A stretch of 64,000 nt of DNA from Bryopsis sp. KO-2023 (GCA_030272585.1 BSYQ01000011.1:3596001-3660000), one strand, 5' to 3'. Counted from the first letter of the stretch, positions 22,801 through 34,686 are shown. Notes: generated from the sequence alone by a model not told the origin. A program made the numbers and translations.

Positions 22801-25071
22801 CACAGAGAAAACCATCCCCACTTGTAAGCTTGGATTGTGAAAATTTCGATAATCAAAAAGGGCCACATCAACAAAAAAGACAAAATGTTGCAAATTAACG
22901 CTGGGCTGTAAATCATTCCCCTCTCATTGGAGTCTTCCACCTTCAGGCATCAATTCAGCAAAAGAAAAAAATGCTAAAAAAGAACATTATGTACATATTG
23001 ATACAAAACATCTTCAAAACGAATTAAAAAAAACAACACTGAAATAAAAATGAAATGATAAGAAAGTTTACCAGGAAGAAGAGCAGAAAGAGAGAGTAGG
23101 CCACCAGCCATCCCACATAGAGAATGAGCTCAATCATCAGCAATCGCCCGGCCCAGGCATTCCATTTGTAATCAATCGTCGCTCTCAGAGCAGGCAGTTT
23201 CATTACATCATACATGCACGATCCTGCCTTTTATTAAATCGAATTCATTCATATTTTCGATAAATAATGAGAAGATTTGAAATTAAAAAAGAGCTAAGGC
23301 TGAATGGGTAGGAATATTATTAGGAATTGGAATTTAATGCAACACTCATAAAAACAATGCATAAATTGTTTTGATGTGGGGAAAAAAATAGTTGAAAGAT
23401 TCCCCTTCACCCCCCCTCCCCCCCCTCCAAAAAAAAGGCAATTTAGCACCAGAGTTATCTTTGTTGAATTGATTTGGGAGAAAGCTTTCATGTTTCAATT
23501 ATGAAGTGCAAGAATCGATTCAGAAATTGATTATTGAAGAGAAAAAAAAACAGTCAAAACTTATTTAAAGAAATATGCTGGAGCTGGAGCATACCCTGAG
23601 ATTTAAGAGGACTTTGTGCAGTAAGCCCTGAGTCCCCACCACAGATGCTCCAGTTACATTCAACACGTATGCCCCCAGGTCAACATCCCTTGACCACCCT
23701 GGAAATGTAAAAACAAATCTTTGAGTGAATCATGCACATGCTACCTGAATTTAATTTCCAAGAAACAAATGAGAAAAAAAAAATTGAAGGAGGGAGGTGG
23801 AAGGGGAAGGGGACGCAATCATGAGAAGAAAAAAAAAAATCTCAGGGTGAAGAAGGAAAAAACCAAAAAAAAACGAATTCATATTTTTTTTGACCACATG
23901 CATCAGGGCTGATCTGGAGCTACAGCCTTTATTTCAATCATTGTTTTTTTTTTCTGTTTGAAAGAAACCATTAGTCTTGCTGTAAAATTTTTTCAGCCAA
24001 AAAGCATTTTATGGTCGAAAGCACTATATTGGGCATTCCACTGTGCCCCCCAAAAAACCCAGTAAAATTAGAAATCATTACCCATGGCCGGTTTTTTCCC
24101 TTTATCCAATTTTTCCAGCTCCGCTCTCCAGAACAATTCCCAGTCTCGGCACTCGGTGTTGCTATGTCTGCCTCTGGTCAGCATCACTTTGCTTCCAAAA
24201 GCAGAAAGAACCAAACTGTCCTGAAATCAAGAAGGAAAAACAGAAATGAAAGGGGGGGGGGCCCATATCACTCATTCGCGTAGGGGATGGGCTATATGAA
24301 AGCCTTTTGCATAAAGTCTCACTGAACCTCACAACGTTATTCAACAATAAGTTTGTTATGACTGATGTACAGTGGCTTAGGTCCGATATGGTGGCATGGT
24401 GTTACGTATATTTTCTCAGGGCTCGATCAGAGCAGATAATGATTGGGTTTTTTTATGGTTATGTTGATCCATCGTGCAAAACTTGCTGTGGGAAAGTGTC
24501 TGTTATTTTCTGGCATGTTAATTTTTTTTCAATTATCATTTGTAAAAATATTATTCTCACCGGCACAGGAAAGTCCCCCAGTTTGACCAGACCCTTATCT
24601 TGAATTTCTTGCAAAACCTTTTCAGGTTTTGTTTGCAGCAATTCAGAGAAATCCAGCGTTGCATTGTCCTGAAATACGAAAAACTAATGGCATTATTTTC
24701 ATCAATTTTCCGGAAATAAGTTTTCACTTTCAGTACAATTCATATAAAGAAGTGTCCTAAAATTTGACATTAATTATATATATTAGCGTGTTTTCTCTGG
24801 GTGTTAGGCTCCTTTTGCTGATTCCTAATCATTGGATTGAAATCGGTTTTTTCCAAACAAGAAACTGGTTAAGTTGAAATTCTATATAGCAACAGAAATG
24901 GATTCAATCCTGAGACTTTAGAATGATTAAAAAAAAACTGGTGGACTTCTTGTTGACGACTAATTCGCCCATGTGGAATAAAATCGACACAAGAAACTAA
25001 ATCAAATTCAAGGGGAAAAAATCATTCAGACAATTTACCCCAAGTTTTTCGATTTTGAAAATATTAAACTG
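19868..25071 (-). CDS. TRP-like six-transmembrane cation channel (TRP-A), N-terminus unresolved
   Basis: Exons read on the minus strand, joining in phase, are 25071-25039 (tentative, 33 nt), 24668-24561, 24220-24082, 23698-23595, 23227-23072, 22940-22767, 22381-22266, 21694-21511, 21215-20820 and 20203-19868, giving about 581 residues without the first exon. The pre-S1 segment LPALRATIDYKWNAWAGR, six hydrophobic segments, a pore-loop SFMLGGFQTEYFF and an S6 of the type LLNLLVAIMIDSYSKI identify the TRP/polycystin superfamily. S6 is followed by a conserved HVIDELEMTLPK segment. No ankyrin repeats or voltage-sensor arginine ladder are seen. The start codon was not found; an open stretch at 25064-25291 could hold it but has no convincing donor. 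TRP-B (45150-51730) is a paralogue with matching intron positions. Confidence 0.8.
20641..20707 (-). repeat. dispersed hairpin repeat, copy a
   Basis: This is a copy of the short family described in the findings, in the last intron of TRP-A. On the minus strand it reads CATCAAGGGTGAAAGCCCC, ATGCAGCCCATTCACT, then a variable stretch and GAGTGAGATGGCCC. Confidence 0.7.
20718..20742. repeat. (TA)n microsatellite
   Basis: A run of TA units in the last intron of TRP-A, next to hairpin-repeat copy a. Confidence 0.85.
21261..21326 (+). repeat. dispersed hairpin repeat, copy b
   Basis: This copy lies in the TRP-A intron between exons 21694-21511 and 21215-20820. It shows GAGGCTGAAATCCCCATGCA and GCCCATCCACT, then a spacer and CCAATATGGGGGCC. 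It is in antisense orientation relative to the gene. Confidence 0.7.
24259..24305 (-). repeat. dispersed hairpin repeat, copy c (partial)
   Basis: On the minus strand it reads GGCTTTCATATAGCCCATCC, then a spacer and GAGTGATATGGGCCC. Only the 3' half of the consensus is well kept. It lies in a TRP-A intron. Confidence 0.5.
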
Positions 25072-26951
25072 CTGAAACAGTTAAAACAACGATTTGTGGC
25101 ACAAGGCAAATGTATAATAATTCTTCCGCATTTTTTTGTTTGTTTCGACAGTGGATCCTTTCCTGTGGCGGCTGGCGGGAATCCCTTTCGTTTATCTGCC
25201 GAATAATTTCTGGAGAATCGTGGAAAGGGCCGTGGCGAGCATCGGAATCCGTTCTGCTGTGTTGTGTCAGCCCCGTTCGAGAATCACCCATCGACCAACC
25301 AACAACTCGCAGATATGAGACGTTGTTTTCCAGGGAAAGGGGCTTGGGAAGAGATAGTTATCGAGGTTTGTTTGGACTCGTAAATTTCGGTTCTCGTGAG
25401 GCAACGGGAAAGAGGGGGGGGGGGGATTTCGTGGCGTTGGCGAGCGTTGGACTTCAAATCAACAAGGTTTTATCGGGACAGGTGGCTTGATGGTGCCCGT
25501 CGAGAGAATGTGTTTTCTTTTCGCTGCAAGAAAACAAACAACAAATTGCACACACAGAAGCCGCCAGACAAGAAAAAGAAAAAGATTCAAAGACACTGGT
25601 GAACGTCTGATTTTTTTTGGCTCCTCAGGCAACATGTAATCATTGATTGATTGATTGATTGACGAGTTTTTTTGTTGTTACTTGATTTTAACTGATCCTT
25701 GTAATAGGAGAATATCTCTCCTACACAATGTAATTGATGTTTGTTTGTTTTGTTTGTTGTATCGAGATCAATGGGGATTAGTTCCGAGAATATGTCAGAC
25801 ACTGGTGTCAGCCAAAAGGACTCCAGCCCGGGGAAGCCAAAAGGTTAGGAAAGAAAAAAACGGTATTCATGTTATTGATATTGTTCAAACTTGGTTTTTT
25901 ATGAAGAAAATATCAAAAGCCTGGATGTATGGCTTGACCCTTAACTTTACTAGATCGATCGATCAGCTTCTACGTTTTCGGTCGATAAGAAAGACCTTTT
26001 TGGTTGTGTTGTGATTCGTCGTTTCTTAGCTTGGAGTATAGGGGTTACCGTTGGGTCAGCAGTGACTTTATATAAGGGAAAGGGAATGCGGAGCTCGCCC
26101 AGCGAGAAAGTACAGTGCAATCATCAAATAATAGAAGGCTGGATGTGCCTTTGTTTGCACAGATCTTCGAACAACTGTCAAATTACACAAACAGTCGAAA
26201 CACTATGGATAAATGCTTCCACGAAGCTTTATCCAGTTGCGGTTATGCTTGCTTTTTGAGCTCATAATATGCGGGAAAAAACCAGCGCACCACTCCGTCC
26301 ATGCATTCACAACGGTATGGAGGATGTCACAAGGTCCAAACACCGACCCCCGAGATCGGGTATATATAGTTAGCTAGCCCTGTTCGTCCTAACCGTTGAC
26401 CCTTCACTTGAAAAACGAAATCTTGTGAGCATATTATTGGAGTTTCTCGAAGCTCTAGTATTTCTTGCACCCACCCTCTCCGTTTATCCCTTCAGGGACA
26501 CCTTCAGGGAGGTCATATTTGGAGTTGGGGCGATCTGTTCTTCGACGAATATGGGGGAAAAAAATCAACCAACCAACCCAGAAAAGCAAGGGGAGTGGCT
26601 TGGTTGGTGGCCAAACGTTTCTGCGAGTTGCTGCTGTTTTGTATGATAATGATAATGATTACACTGTTGCCTGAGAAGCCGCTCAGCTTTTCAGCTTTTT
26701 TTTTCAAATCATGATTACTCACGAAGAAGCCTACCAGTCTCGTCGTCAACGTGAAAGTCATTTGTTCACGTGAATGATTGGTGTAAGACCTTTCAGAACC
26801 ATGATGGGGACAAACCTACGCCATGACTAGAATTTCTGATCGATGTGATAGAAAAGCGTCGGATTAGCACGGAATTTCCAACCCACCCATTTCTTGCTTC
26901 GCGCTTCCATCTGATTCTTCTTCTCCCAACCGAGACGCACGCTTTGCAAAA
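25072..26951. other. region between TRP-A and FNT 5' ends, no supported gene
   Basis: The two genes are divergent here, so both promoters should lie in this stretch. A (TTGA)n-like run sits at about 25643-25663. A TATATATAG stretch at about 26361 lies some 590 bp before the FNT start codon, too far to call a TATA box without transcript data. I see no protein of recognisable family. Confidence 0.4.
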
Positions 26952-28416
26952 ATGGCTTTCGGTCAATTCCTCCTCGTTAAGTCCCCAGTCGCCACCGCGA
27001 ATACCTCCAGGACTACCATCCGGGGCGCCCGCACGGGTTTGGTGCTGCCCTGCTTGAGAAAGGCTGTCGATTCTCGTATCATCCGACAAAGCCCTTCCGT
27101 CAGCGAGACTGGTAAGCAACCCGCAGCCGAACTTCCCTTCCGAATCTCCCGCAGTGGCCGAGGGTGTTTGCCCTGTGTTTCGATCGAGTATCGTCAGGAG
27201 AGTTTTCCCGATTTCGCTGGAAACCCGTCAGTTTTTTGCAGAGCGGGCGCATTGGGGGAGGTGTCTTGTTTCGATCATCAGAGATTAATCCGGGTCGCTC
27301 TTTGTTTTTCAGCGCGCTGCAATGCTACCACTGTGCCAACGCCGCCGGCTGTGATGGCCCCCGCACCGGCTATGCTGACCCCCCCCGAGACGTACGAGAA
27401 GATCGTGCAGGGCGGGATCAAGAAGGCCAACACCTCCGCGAGCAAGACTTTTATCATGGCCATCGTCGGTGGCATTTTCATCTCTTTCGGAGCTTTGTTG
27501 GCTTTGTCTGTGGGGTTCTCCTGCCCTGGTAGGATCCGGCCAACTCTCCTCCCCCAACCGATGGTTGATCAGCAATTCTCTAGCGCTTTTCTTCATTTTG
27601 GTTTGCTTGATTGTGGTGCAGGGATGTTGGAAAGCAACGTGGGTGCTCAGAAGATCCTACTGGGAATGTTCGGTTTGCCTTTCGGTCTCTTTTTGGTCAT
27701 GAACACTGGGGTGGAATTGTTCACTGGTAACACCGCTCTCTTGACCGCTGCCGTTCTGGAGGGCAAGGCCAACAAGGCCCAGTTGGCCAAAAACTGGATC
27801 TGCTCGTACTTCGGGAACTTCGTTGGTGCTTTGCTGTGCGTGTGGGCGATTAACGCCGCGGGTCTCACCGCGACCGCCAACCCTGCCATCGGTGTGGCCG
27901 CCGCGAAAACATCGCTGACGTGGTCGCAGGTGGGGATGTGTTAAATTTCCTGCCCCACCCCCCCCCCCCCCCAAAAAAAAAAAAAAAAAATTGTAATAAT
28001 AAAAAAACATATAAAAAAAAGTCCTTGTCCCCCATTTCTTCAAAAGCTAGAAATCGTAACGGGCGCTCTTCGGTTAATTTACGAGCGCTGAGTTTGGTCC
28101 ACAGGCTTTCATCCGAGGTATCCTCGCCAATTGGCTGGTGTGCGTCGCTGTTTGGATGGCCACCGCCGCGTCCAGCATGTCTGGCAAGGTTTTGGGCATC
28201 TTCATCCCTATTTCTTCCTTCGTGGCGATGGGTTTCGAGCACTCCATTGCGAACATGTTTTTCATCCCTTTCGGCATCACCTGCGGAGCTGGGATGACCT
28301 TCGCCGGTTTCTGCGCCAGCAACTTGATCCCCGTCACTTTGGGGAACATCGTCGGCGGCGCCTTTTGCCTGGCGACCATGAATTCTCTGTTCTTTGGAAA
28401 GCTCGGCGGCAATTAG
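26952..28416 (+). CDS. formate/nitrite transporter (FNT/NAR1 family) with transit-like N-terminus
   Basis: Four exons (26952-27111, 27313-27528, 27622-27929, 28105-28416) join in phase to 331 residues. FNT channels are pentamers of six-helix subunits that pass formate, nitrite, lactate or related monovalent anions. Diagnostic segments are visible: NTGVELFTGNTALL, YFGNFVGALLCVW, ILANWLVCVAVWMA and FEHSIANMFFIPFG. About 85 residues precede the first membrane helix. The first 55 are rich in Ser, Thr, Arg and Ala, nearly lack acidic residues, and are encoded mostly by exon 1, which suggests organelle targeting as in algal NAR1 nitrite carriers. The substrate cannot be read from sequence. No classical hydrophobic signal peptide is seen, which argues against a bipartite secondary-plastid leader. 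Confidence 0.92.
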
Positions 28417-29541
28417 TTTAAAAAAAACCGTTTCGATGCGTTTTGGTGCAACTGAAGTTGGGAGAGCCTTCGAGTAAAGATCTTGTTCTTTTTTAATTAT
28501 TTAATTTGGGATTTTGGGTAATTGCCAGACTGTTGGAAGCGAGGCAGCGATTTCTTTGAGGCTGAGTTTGGGATTTTTGGTGAATTGCTCAGGGTGGACC
28601 TGAAAGATACTGAGAGAGATTTAAAATCCTGAGAGGATTTGGTATTCTTTATGCTGCTTTGCTCACATTGTGACGGTCAGTTTTGATTCACAGTGTGAGC
28701 ATCAATGTGTAGGGGATGTGTATTGGATTTTTTTTGGATTTTTTTTTTTTAAGTAAAAAGACTTGAGACGCGATATTGTAACTGAAAAAGAAAAAAAATT
28801 GCTGCAACATTGTTTCTCATGAGTGGGTTGGTGTCGCCACGAGGCACCTGAGTTGAGTGTTTTTTGTTGTTTTCCGTTGGATGGGTTTTTTTTTTGGTGA
28901 GAACAACTGGGTTTTTTTGTTGGTAAGAACAACAAAAAACCCCTACCTTGTATTACTGTGGCATTATTATGGGGGGTGATGGCCTCTTTTTGTTGTAATT
29001 GATTGATTGGAAAGGGTATTGCTATTCTCACAAACAAAAAGTACGACCCCTGTTCCAACCGAAGTCCCTTCAAATATCGCAGCCAAACTGTACAGAGTCC
29101 CAGCAACTACTCACTCAAATATTGCAGCCTAACTGTACAGAGTCCCAGCAACTACTCACTCAATATCGCAGCCTAACTGTACAGAGTTCCAGCAACTACT
29201 CATGCATCTACGTGCGCAACCCCACCCTCACCACGGTCCATGCAGGTACATCGACAGTTTTGTTTTTGTATTTTTTTGATTTTGCTGGGAGGGGGAATGC
29301 TCCAGTGCTAGACATCAGAGCAGACGGAGCATTTCTGATAGATGGAAACCTTGCCCCTAAACCAAAATGTGTGAAAGTGAGTGCAAAGTTGCATTTGACA
29401 AAAAATTTGGTCAAGCAAACGTCTGTTCAAAAAATGGCTCGGCAAGCTCCGCACGCTTTTCGAAGTGAACAGTTCCGACACGTCTAGCATCTTCTGGTCA
29501 AACCTTGAACATTGACCCGGAGTCCGTGTTGGAAAAGAAAC
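28417..29541 (+). other. FNT 3' region and methyltransferase upstream region
   Basis: This 1.1-kb stretch holds the presumed FNT 3' untranslated region, T-rich low-complexity DNA and a 45-bp tandem repeat (29071-29204). The open frame across 28999-29487 is created largely by that tandem repeat and resembles no family, so I do not call it a gene. Confidence 0.5.
29071..29204 (+). repeat. 45-bp tandem repeat, three copies
   Basis: Three head-to-tail units start at 29071, 29116 and 29161. Each holds GCAGCCTAACTGTACAGAGT (or a one-base variant) followed by CCCAGCAACTACTCACTC. The units differ by only a few bases. They lie about 340-470 bp upstream of the methyltransferase start codon. Confidence 0.9.
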
Positions 29542-30411
29542 ATGGAGAGCCTCGAGAACTTCTACTTCGATACGGACGACGCGTTCAACTTTCACAAGGA
29601 AATTTGGGGTGGCCAGAACATACACGTCGGTTTCTATCACCCCGACGTCCCTCCGTCAACTGAAGCTATCCTGGAGGCCTCAAAAAGAAGTCTCATCTAT
29701 TTTCTGGACTTGATCGCACCAGCGTTGACGCCCATGCAGAACGGAACTGGCCGTCGCAGGGTGATGGATATGGGTAGCGGTTACGGGGTTTGCGCACGGG
29801 AACTGACAAAGCGTTTCGACTGCGAGGTTCTGTGCGTCGATCTGAGTGCGAGAGAAAACGAGATCAACCGAACACGAACGAAAGCAGAGAACCTGGAGCA
29901 CTTGGTGAAATGCCCGACGGAGTTGAGCTACAACGACACCAGGGCTCCGGCTGGCACTTTCGACGCAGTCGTCAGCATAGACTCTTTCATGTACTCCGGT
30001 CCTCACGTTCTTAAGGAAGTCGCGCGAGTTCTTAAGCCTGGCGGCACTGTATTGTTCGCGGACGTCCTCAGGTGTGAGAACATCCCTGACGACGCTTTGG
30101 CAGCCGCCCAGGCCTGCGTCCCAGGTATGGAGGGGATGGGCACTCCTTCACAGTTCGTAACAGTCGGCGCTGACTGCGGTTTGCGTTTTGCCCGGTTCGA
30201 GGACCGCACGCACGACATGGCCACGCACTACGGAACCGTCCACGATGTGCTCCTGAATGCACGAGATGGGGGAAATCTGAAGGGCAAGGTCAGCGAAGCA
30301 TTCATTGAGCGCATGCTAAAAGGGTTGAAGGTTTGGGTGGACAGTGCGGCCGGCGGAAACCTCTCGTACGGTTACATGGCTTTCGTCAAACCGGTGGAGG
30401 CACCTCCCTGA
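29542..30411 (+). CDS. SAM-dependent methyltransferase, sarcosine/dimethylglycine N-methyltransferase-like
   Basis: A single uninterrupted 289-residue frame. The N-terminal FNFHKEIWGGQNIHVGFY segment is typical of bacterial-type sarcosine/dimethylglycine methyltransferases, which make glycine betaine by stepwise methylation of glycine. Motif I is VMDMGSGYG (about residues 74-82), the acidic residue after beta-2 is in VLCVDLS, and motif IV/V are FDAVVSIDSFMYSG and VLKPGGTVLFADV. The start ATG at 29542 is the first in frame. The gene is intronless and visibly more GC-rich in third positions than its many-intron neighbours, which hints at acquisition from bacteria. Related families (other small-molecule N- or C-methyltransferases) share this fold, so the substrate is inference. 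Confidence 0.82.
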   Translation: MESLENFYFDTDDAFNFHKEIWGGQNIHVGFYHPDVPPSTEAILEASKRSLIYFLDLIAPALTPMQNGTGRRRVMDMGSGYGVCARELTKRFDCEVLCVDLSARENEINRTRTKAENLEHLVKCPTELSYNDTRAPAGTFDAVVSIDSFMYSGPHVLKEVARVLKPGGTVLFADVLRCENIPDDALAAAQACVPGMEGMGTPSQFVTVGADCGLRFARFEDRTHDMATHYGTVHDVLLNARDGGNLKGKVSEAFIERMLKGLKVWVDSAAGGNLSYGYMAFVKPVEAPP

Positions 30412-31530
30412 TGATATGGGAGATGGCCAGGCGTGCGCAGTATCGCCTCGCATATAATTTCTGCTCTGTAATAGAGGACAATTCATTTTTCATATCTAAT
30501 CTACGTTTTTTGTACCAATCGACATCTCGTAACTGTTCAACCATGGGAGGGAAAGGGCCCCAGTTGCCGCCTTCTGCTGTTTTAAGCCTGGTGGATTCTG
30601 GTGGCCAGGATAAGAAGGTTCCAGAATAATCTAGCAGAGCTGTGTGGTGTTGTTTCTGTTTGAACTCATGTAATTGCCCTGCTTGCTGATTGATTGCACA
30701 TTTTAATCAAACCTTGCAGCTTTAACTTCTGCTGATCAGGGATCGTCGTATTTAATTTTGTTTCACTAATCAGTCACCTTAACCAGTTTACGCTGCCCCG
30801 ATGTCAGACATGGATGAGTCGGAGTAAAGGGGGTCGGAGTAGTGGGGGTAAACCCATTTTCCGCTCCTCGTTCTACTCTGGATTCAGCTTCCGATTTCAT
30901 TGTTCGTTTTCGAGAACAAATTAAAAAAATAGAAGGTATTGCCATTAAAAAAAGCAATATCTTTCAATGAAGCCTCTTCAAATCGAGCTCTTGCCTGACC
31001 ACAATAACCAATTATTCTGAGTTAGATTATTATATGGGTTCTGAGTATATTACTGAATATTTCACGTATTTTGGCATTGATTCAGGTAATTTTTGTCACA
31101 GTCGCCTCACAGCAATTCACAGGATTCAAATGGTACAAAAATCTGATGGATGACTCAACCTTTGCCATGTATTATCCATAAAAAGGCACACATATTCTGC
31201 ATGTCCAAACCACCCCTCTTTCTATTTATAGAACCCTCAACATCGATCTATCAGATTCCGGAGCCCGATGATGTGCGATCTTATTTTTGTATGTCCATTT
31301 TTCAAAATTTGTTCGTGCATATTCGTTTTCGCTGTTTCTTTTTTTTTTCTGCTCTCTTTTTTACCTTCCTCCCCCCCCCCCCAAAAAAAAAGGAACGGTT
31401 CAAAACACTCGAAAAGAAGATTTGCCAGGTGAAACTGGACGATCTAAACCCCCCTGCATACTCCTATCGCTCATCCCCCACCCACCCCTCCCTCCACTTG
31501 GTTTTTTCATTTTGTGAACATGTGGGAATA
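30412..31530. other. convergent 3' region between methyltransferase and WDR61
   Basis: The methyltransferase (+) and WDR61 (-) end facing each other. No further gene is visible. A C13A9-type homopolymer junction lies at about 31371-31392. Otherwise the DNA is AT-rich and unstructured. Confidence 0.5.
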
Positions 31531-34072
31531 TCATCCGCATGCATGAATAGCTACGCTGCCATCATCCGACACTGAGGCTAATCGAGTTCCATCCTTTCGA
31601 AATTCAACACCCCAAACCTGATCGCTGTGTTCGTTCACTGTTTGAATCGCTCTTCTCGACGATAACTCCCACAGCTTAACCTGCCCAAACAAATCCAATC
31701 CAACGTTTAATTAGAAAAGAAAGGGGACGGGGTGGTGGTTAAAAATACAGAACACATACACATATGCCTTCTTCGCCTGTTTCAGATTCGGATTTTGGAA
31801 TTTTTTGATCTGAAAATCATTCGTGCTGCAACTTTTCCAGAGGAAAAAAGTGAAGCAAAAAAAGGGAAAAAAAAGAAGAAATGGATTGTCATCGAGTGAA
31901 CAGAAAAGTGTAAAAAAAGTTGCAAATAAAACAAAAAAAAGGGGACAATTGAAAAAAAAAAATGTGAAAATACGAAAACCAAGAGGTTGAATGAGAGGGT
32001 TACCTTGGAGTCGCTTCCACCTGATGCAACGTGAGCCCCATCCGGATGGCAAGATAAACTCAACACCCATGCTTCGTGGCCTAATATCGTAAAACCGCAT
32101 CACATATCATTTCGAAACGCACAATTGTTTTTTTTCTATTTTAATGGGTTTTCTTTTGGGGGGGGGGGGGGGGTTGAACGTTTGGATTCACACATACCAT
32201 TTATATGATGTGTGACTGACCACCTTGCTTTTCTTTGCTTTTTTTCCCCCTTTTTCAAGATCGAGCAGATTTGTTCCATTTTTTTATTTTTTTTTCTGCT
32301 GGACCCTTCCCTCCCCCCCCAAAAAAATAGAAAATAAATTAATTAACTAATAATAACAAAAGGAGGGTGGTGTTTGGTGCTTATTTCCCTGTTTTACCTG
32401 ACATTGCCTCGACCAGAGAAGCATTGTGTGAGTCGTACATGTGAATGTGCATGTCATCGCTTCCACTCAGCAACATTCTTGAATCTATGCAAAAAAAAAG
32501 GAAAAAAACGGTTGCAATAATTCAACAATAAACTTCTTCCCCCCACCCCCACAAGAAATAAAATAAAACAATCACAAAATCCAATCCAAGAAAAAAACAC
32601 AAAAAAAATTGCAAGAAATAGTATTTACAAAATTCAATTTTTATTTTTTTTTAAAGAAAAGAGATACACGGATTGACCGTTGAATCATAATCAATCCTTC
32701 TTCCAATGCGCATTTCCCCTCTCTTCTGCAAACAAAAAACAAGAATAAAATACATCCACACCAGATGTATCTATACATGATTTTTTATCTTTTTTTCCCC
32801 CGCAGCCAGGGTTACCTTGGGTGAATGCCATTGTTCGCACTGGTTTGTTATGGTCTGACATTTGACCTACAAGCTTTCCAGTTTCCACATCGAAAATGGC
32901 AACCAATCCATCCATACCGCAGGCTGCCACTTTCCGAGCATCCGGGCTGAACACCGTCGAAAGAACGAACTGGGGTCGATTGTGTTGCTTGCTGTCAGGG
33001 GCTTCTTTCTGATGTAAGATAACCAACGGCAGACATGTGTTAGTGAACTTGGTGGATAAGTATACATACGTCTATGCAGAACTAGGCTATACCACCTTGT
33101 TGTGGATGGCCTTCGTTGGGCAAGTTTTTGCCTGATGTAAATTCAACGTTCATTCATATTTGCAGAAACTGAGGCAGGATCTTCATTGTAAAAGTGTTTA
33201 CATAATTTTGTAACGGTCATGAGCAGGTCGAAATTTTCCATTCTGAAAATCGTGGCCCCCTCTGGCACAAGGTTTTTTTCAGTCTTACCACAACTAAAAC
33301 CACGTCTTTGGTTTATGTTGAAAGATATGTTTGCTTGCTTGCATTCTTTCAGGGAGGAACAAAACAACATCGACCCCCTGAGAAACATTTGCAGAAAAAA
33401 AATCCCCCCCGCCCATGTCCCACCTTGGGTAATTTCATCGAGTTTACTTGTCGGGCATCCCCTTGCACATCCCACAGAGAAACGTTCTCAGCAGCCCCAC
33501 CCGCCACCGAAAGCAACATCCGATCGGCCGCCGGGCAGAAATCTATGCACCAACACTCCGAGGGCGGCATTTCCAAGATCTGCAGCGTGGTTTGTCGGTC
33601 CTCGATGTCCCACACCCTGATCATGCTGTCCAAGCTGCTGGTGGCTGCATACATGCCTTTCGCATGGGAAGTCAATGATATGACACCCAAGTTATGCCCT
33701 GACAAAAAAAGGACACATCCAATTTCAAGTTTTTTTTCCGGAAGCTTCCAGGAGGATATCTTTAGCCCCTTCCCCCCCCCCCCCCTTGTTTCTTTTTTTT
33801 TGGGGTTTCTTTCTTGAATTATTGGGGACCTAACCAAGGTTCACCCCACACTCAAGATTCCGTATCGATCTCTTAAAACCGTTAAAAAAAAACAGAAAAT
33901 GGAACCTACCCATGAACGTATGCACTCTTTGCAAGCTATCCTCCTCCTCGGTCCATAGCATCACAGACTCATCGACGGATCCCGTCAACAGCACATCGTT
34001 GGCCGACCAGGCCGCCGCCCAGATCCCATCCTCGTGCGCTTCCTTTTCCACGTGAAGGCGCGACAATCGCAT
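31531..34072 (-). CDS. WDR61: WDR61/SKI8-like WD40-repeat protein
   Basis: Six exons on the minus strand join in phase: 34072-33910, 33698-33424, 33008-32816, 32484-32398, 32080-32004 and 31680-31531, giving 314 residues (human WDR61 has about 305). Seven WD repeats can be followed, with blades closing in VMLWTEE, IRVWDIE, VSLWDVQ, VAIFDVE, IHMYDSH and VKLWEL. The N-terminal AHEDGIWAAAW matches the family's AHDDAIWSVAW start. The protein is the WD40 scaffold of the Ski complex (with SKI2 and SKI3), which feeds mRNA to the exosome, and in animals it also joins the PAF1 complex. The short C-terminus stops soon after the last repeat. Divergent neighbour SRPRB starts 6.6 kb away, mostly because of the inserted gypsy element. 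Confidence 0.87.
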
Positions 34073-34476
34073 TCAGAACGAGAACCTCGCGAAATTTTTT
34101 TTCGAAACGAGGATCACGCCTTTCAGCTTGATTGGAAGAGGAGAAACAAAACAGCCAAAACGAGCGCTGCCTTATCGAGCTTCCCAGTTAGGCCTCTTTT
34201 TTGGATCTTAAGGTGGAAAAATAGAGTTGAGAATCCCCCTTGTTTCTTCCTCAAGGCAAGAACGTCGTGGTGGTGACGTTTTTATCACTGATAAAAAAAA
34301 GCACTCCAGTGCCGCGCGTCGGACGGGAGAACACCCGAGTCTGTCATGATGAAAAAACTCTAATGTCAGACATCAGAGGAGGGAGTGGATTTCTGTTGGA
34401 TGGCTGGAGGGGTGTACACCCTCAATCGTATTTAGTGTGGGTCTTTTAATAGTGTTACCTCAGTAATAGTGCAGGC

Positions 34477-34686
34477 TGTTACATGGATGGTGGAGATGTG
34501 GGTAGATTGACAAGGGAATTCTGTTGGTTAGCATGTTTGCATGTCGGTCAGCAGTTGGGAAACAGTTCAGTGGGAGTTAGCCAGGGCTGCACTTAGGAAC
34601 TGAGACACTTTCATTCAAACGCATCATCCCACAGAGTGTAATCCACATCAAGGTTGAACAGAATCGTGGCAAGAACCTGTGTTTTA
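34477..34686 (+). repeat. 5' LTR of gypsy element 2
   Basis: A 210-bp terminal repeat bounded TG...TA, rather than the usual TG...CA, and identical by eye to 40133-40342. Confidence 0.93.

Noticed and set aside
25064-25291. Possible first exon of TRP-A on the minus strand
   Set aside because: It has a good-looking ATG and a charged sequence, but no convincing donor joins it in phase to the next exon, and no similarity to the TRP-B N-terminus is visible.
26356-26371. TATATATAG as FNT TATA box
   Set aside because: It is about 590 bp from the start codon with no transcript evidence, and (TA)n strings are common throughout the window.
29071-29204. CRISPR-like array
   Set aside because: There are only three units, and they are contiguous with no spacers. 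This is an ordinary tandem repeat in a eukaryotic genome.
28999-29487. 162-codon open frame upstream of the methyltransferase
   Set aside because: It consists largely of the translated 45-bp tandem repeat and shows no family features.
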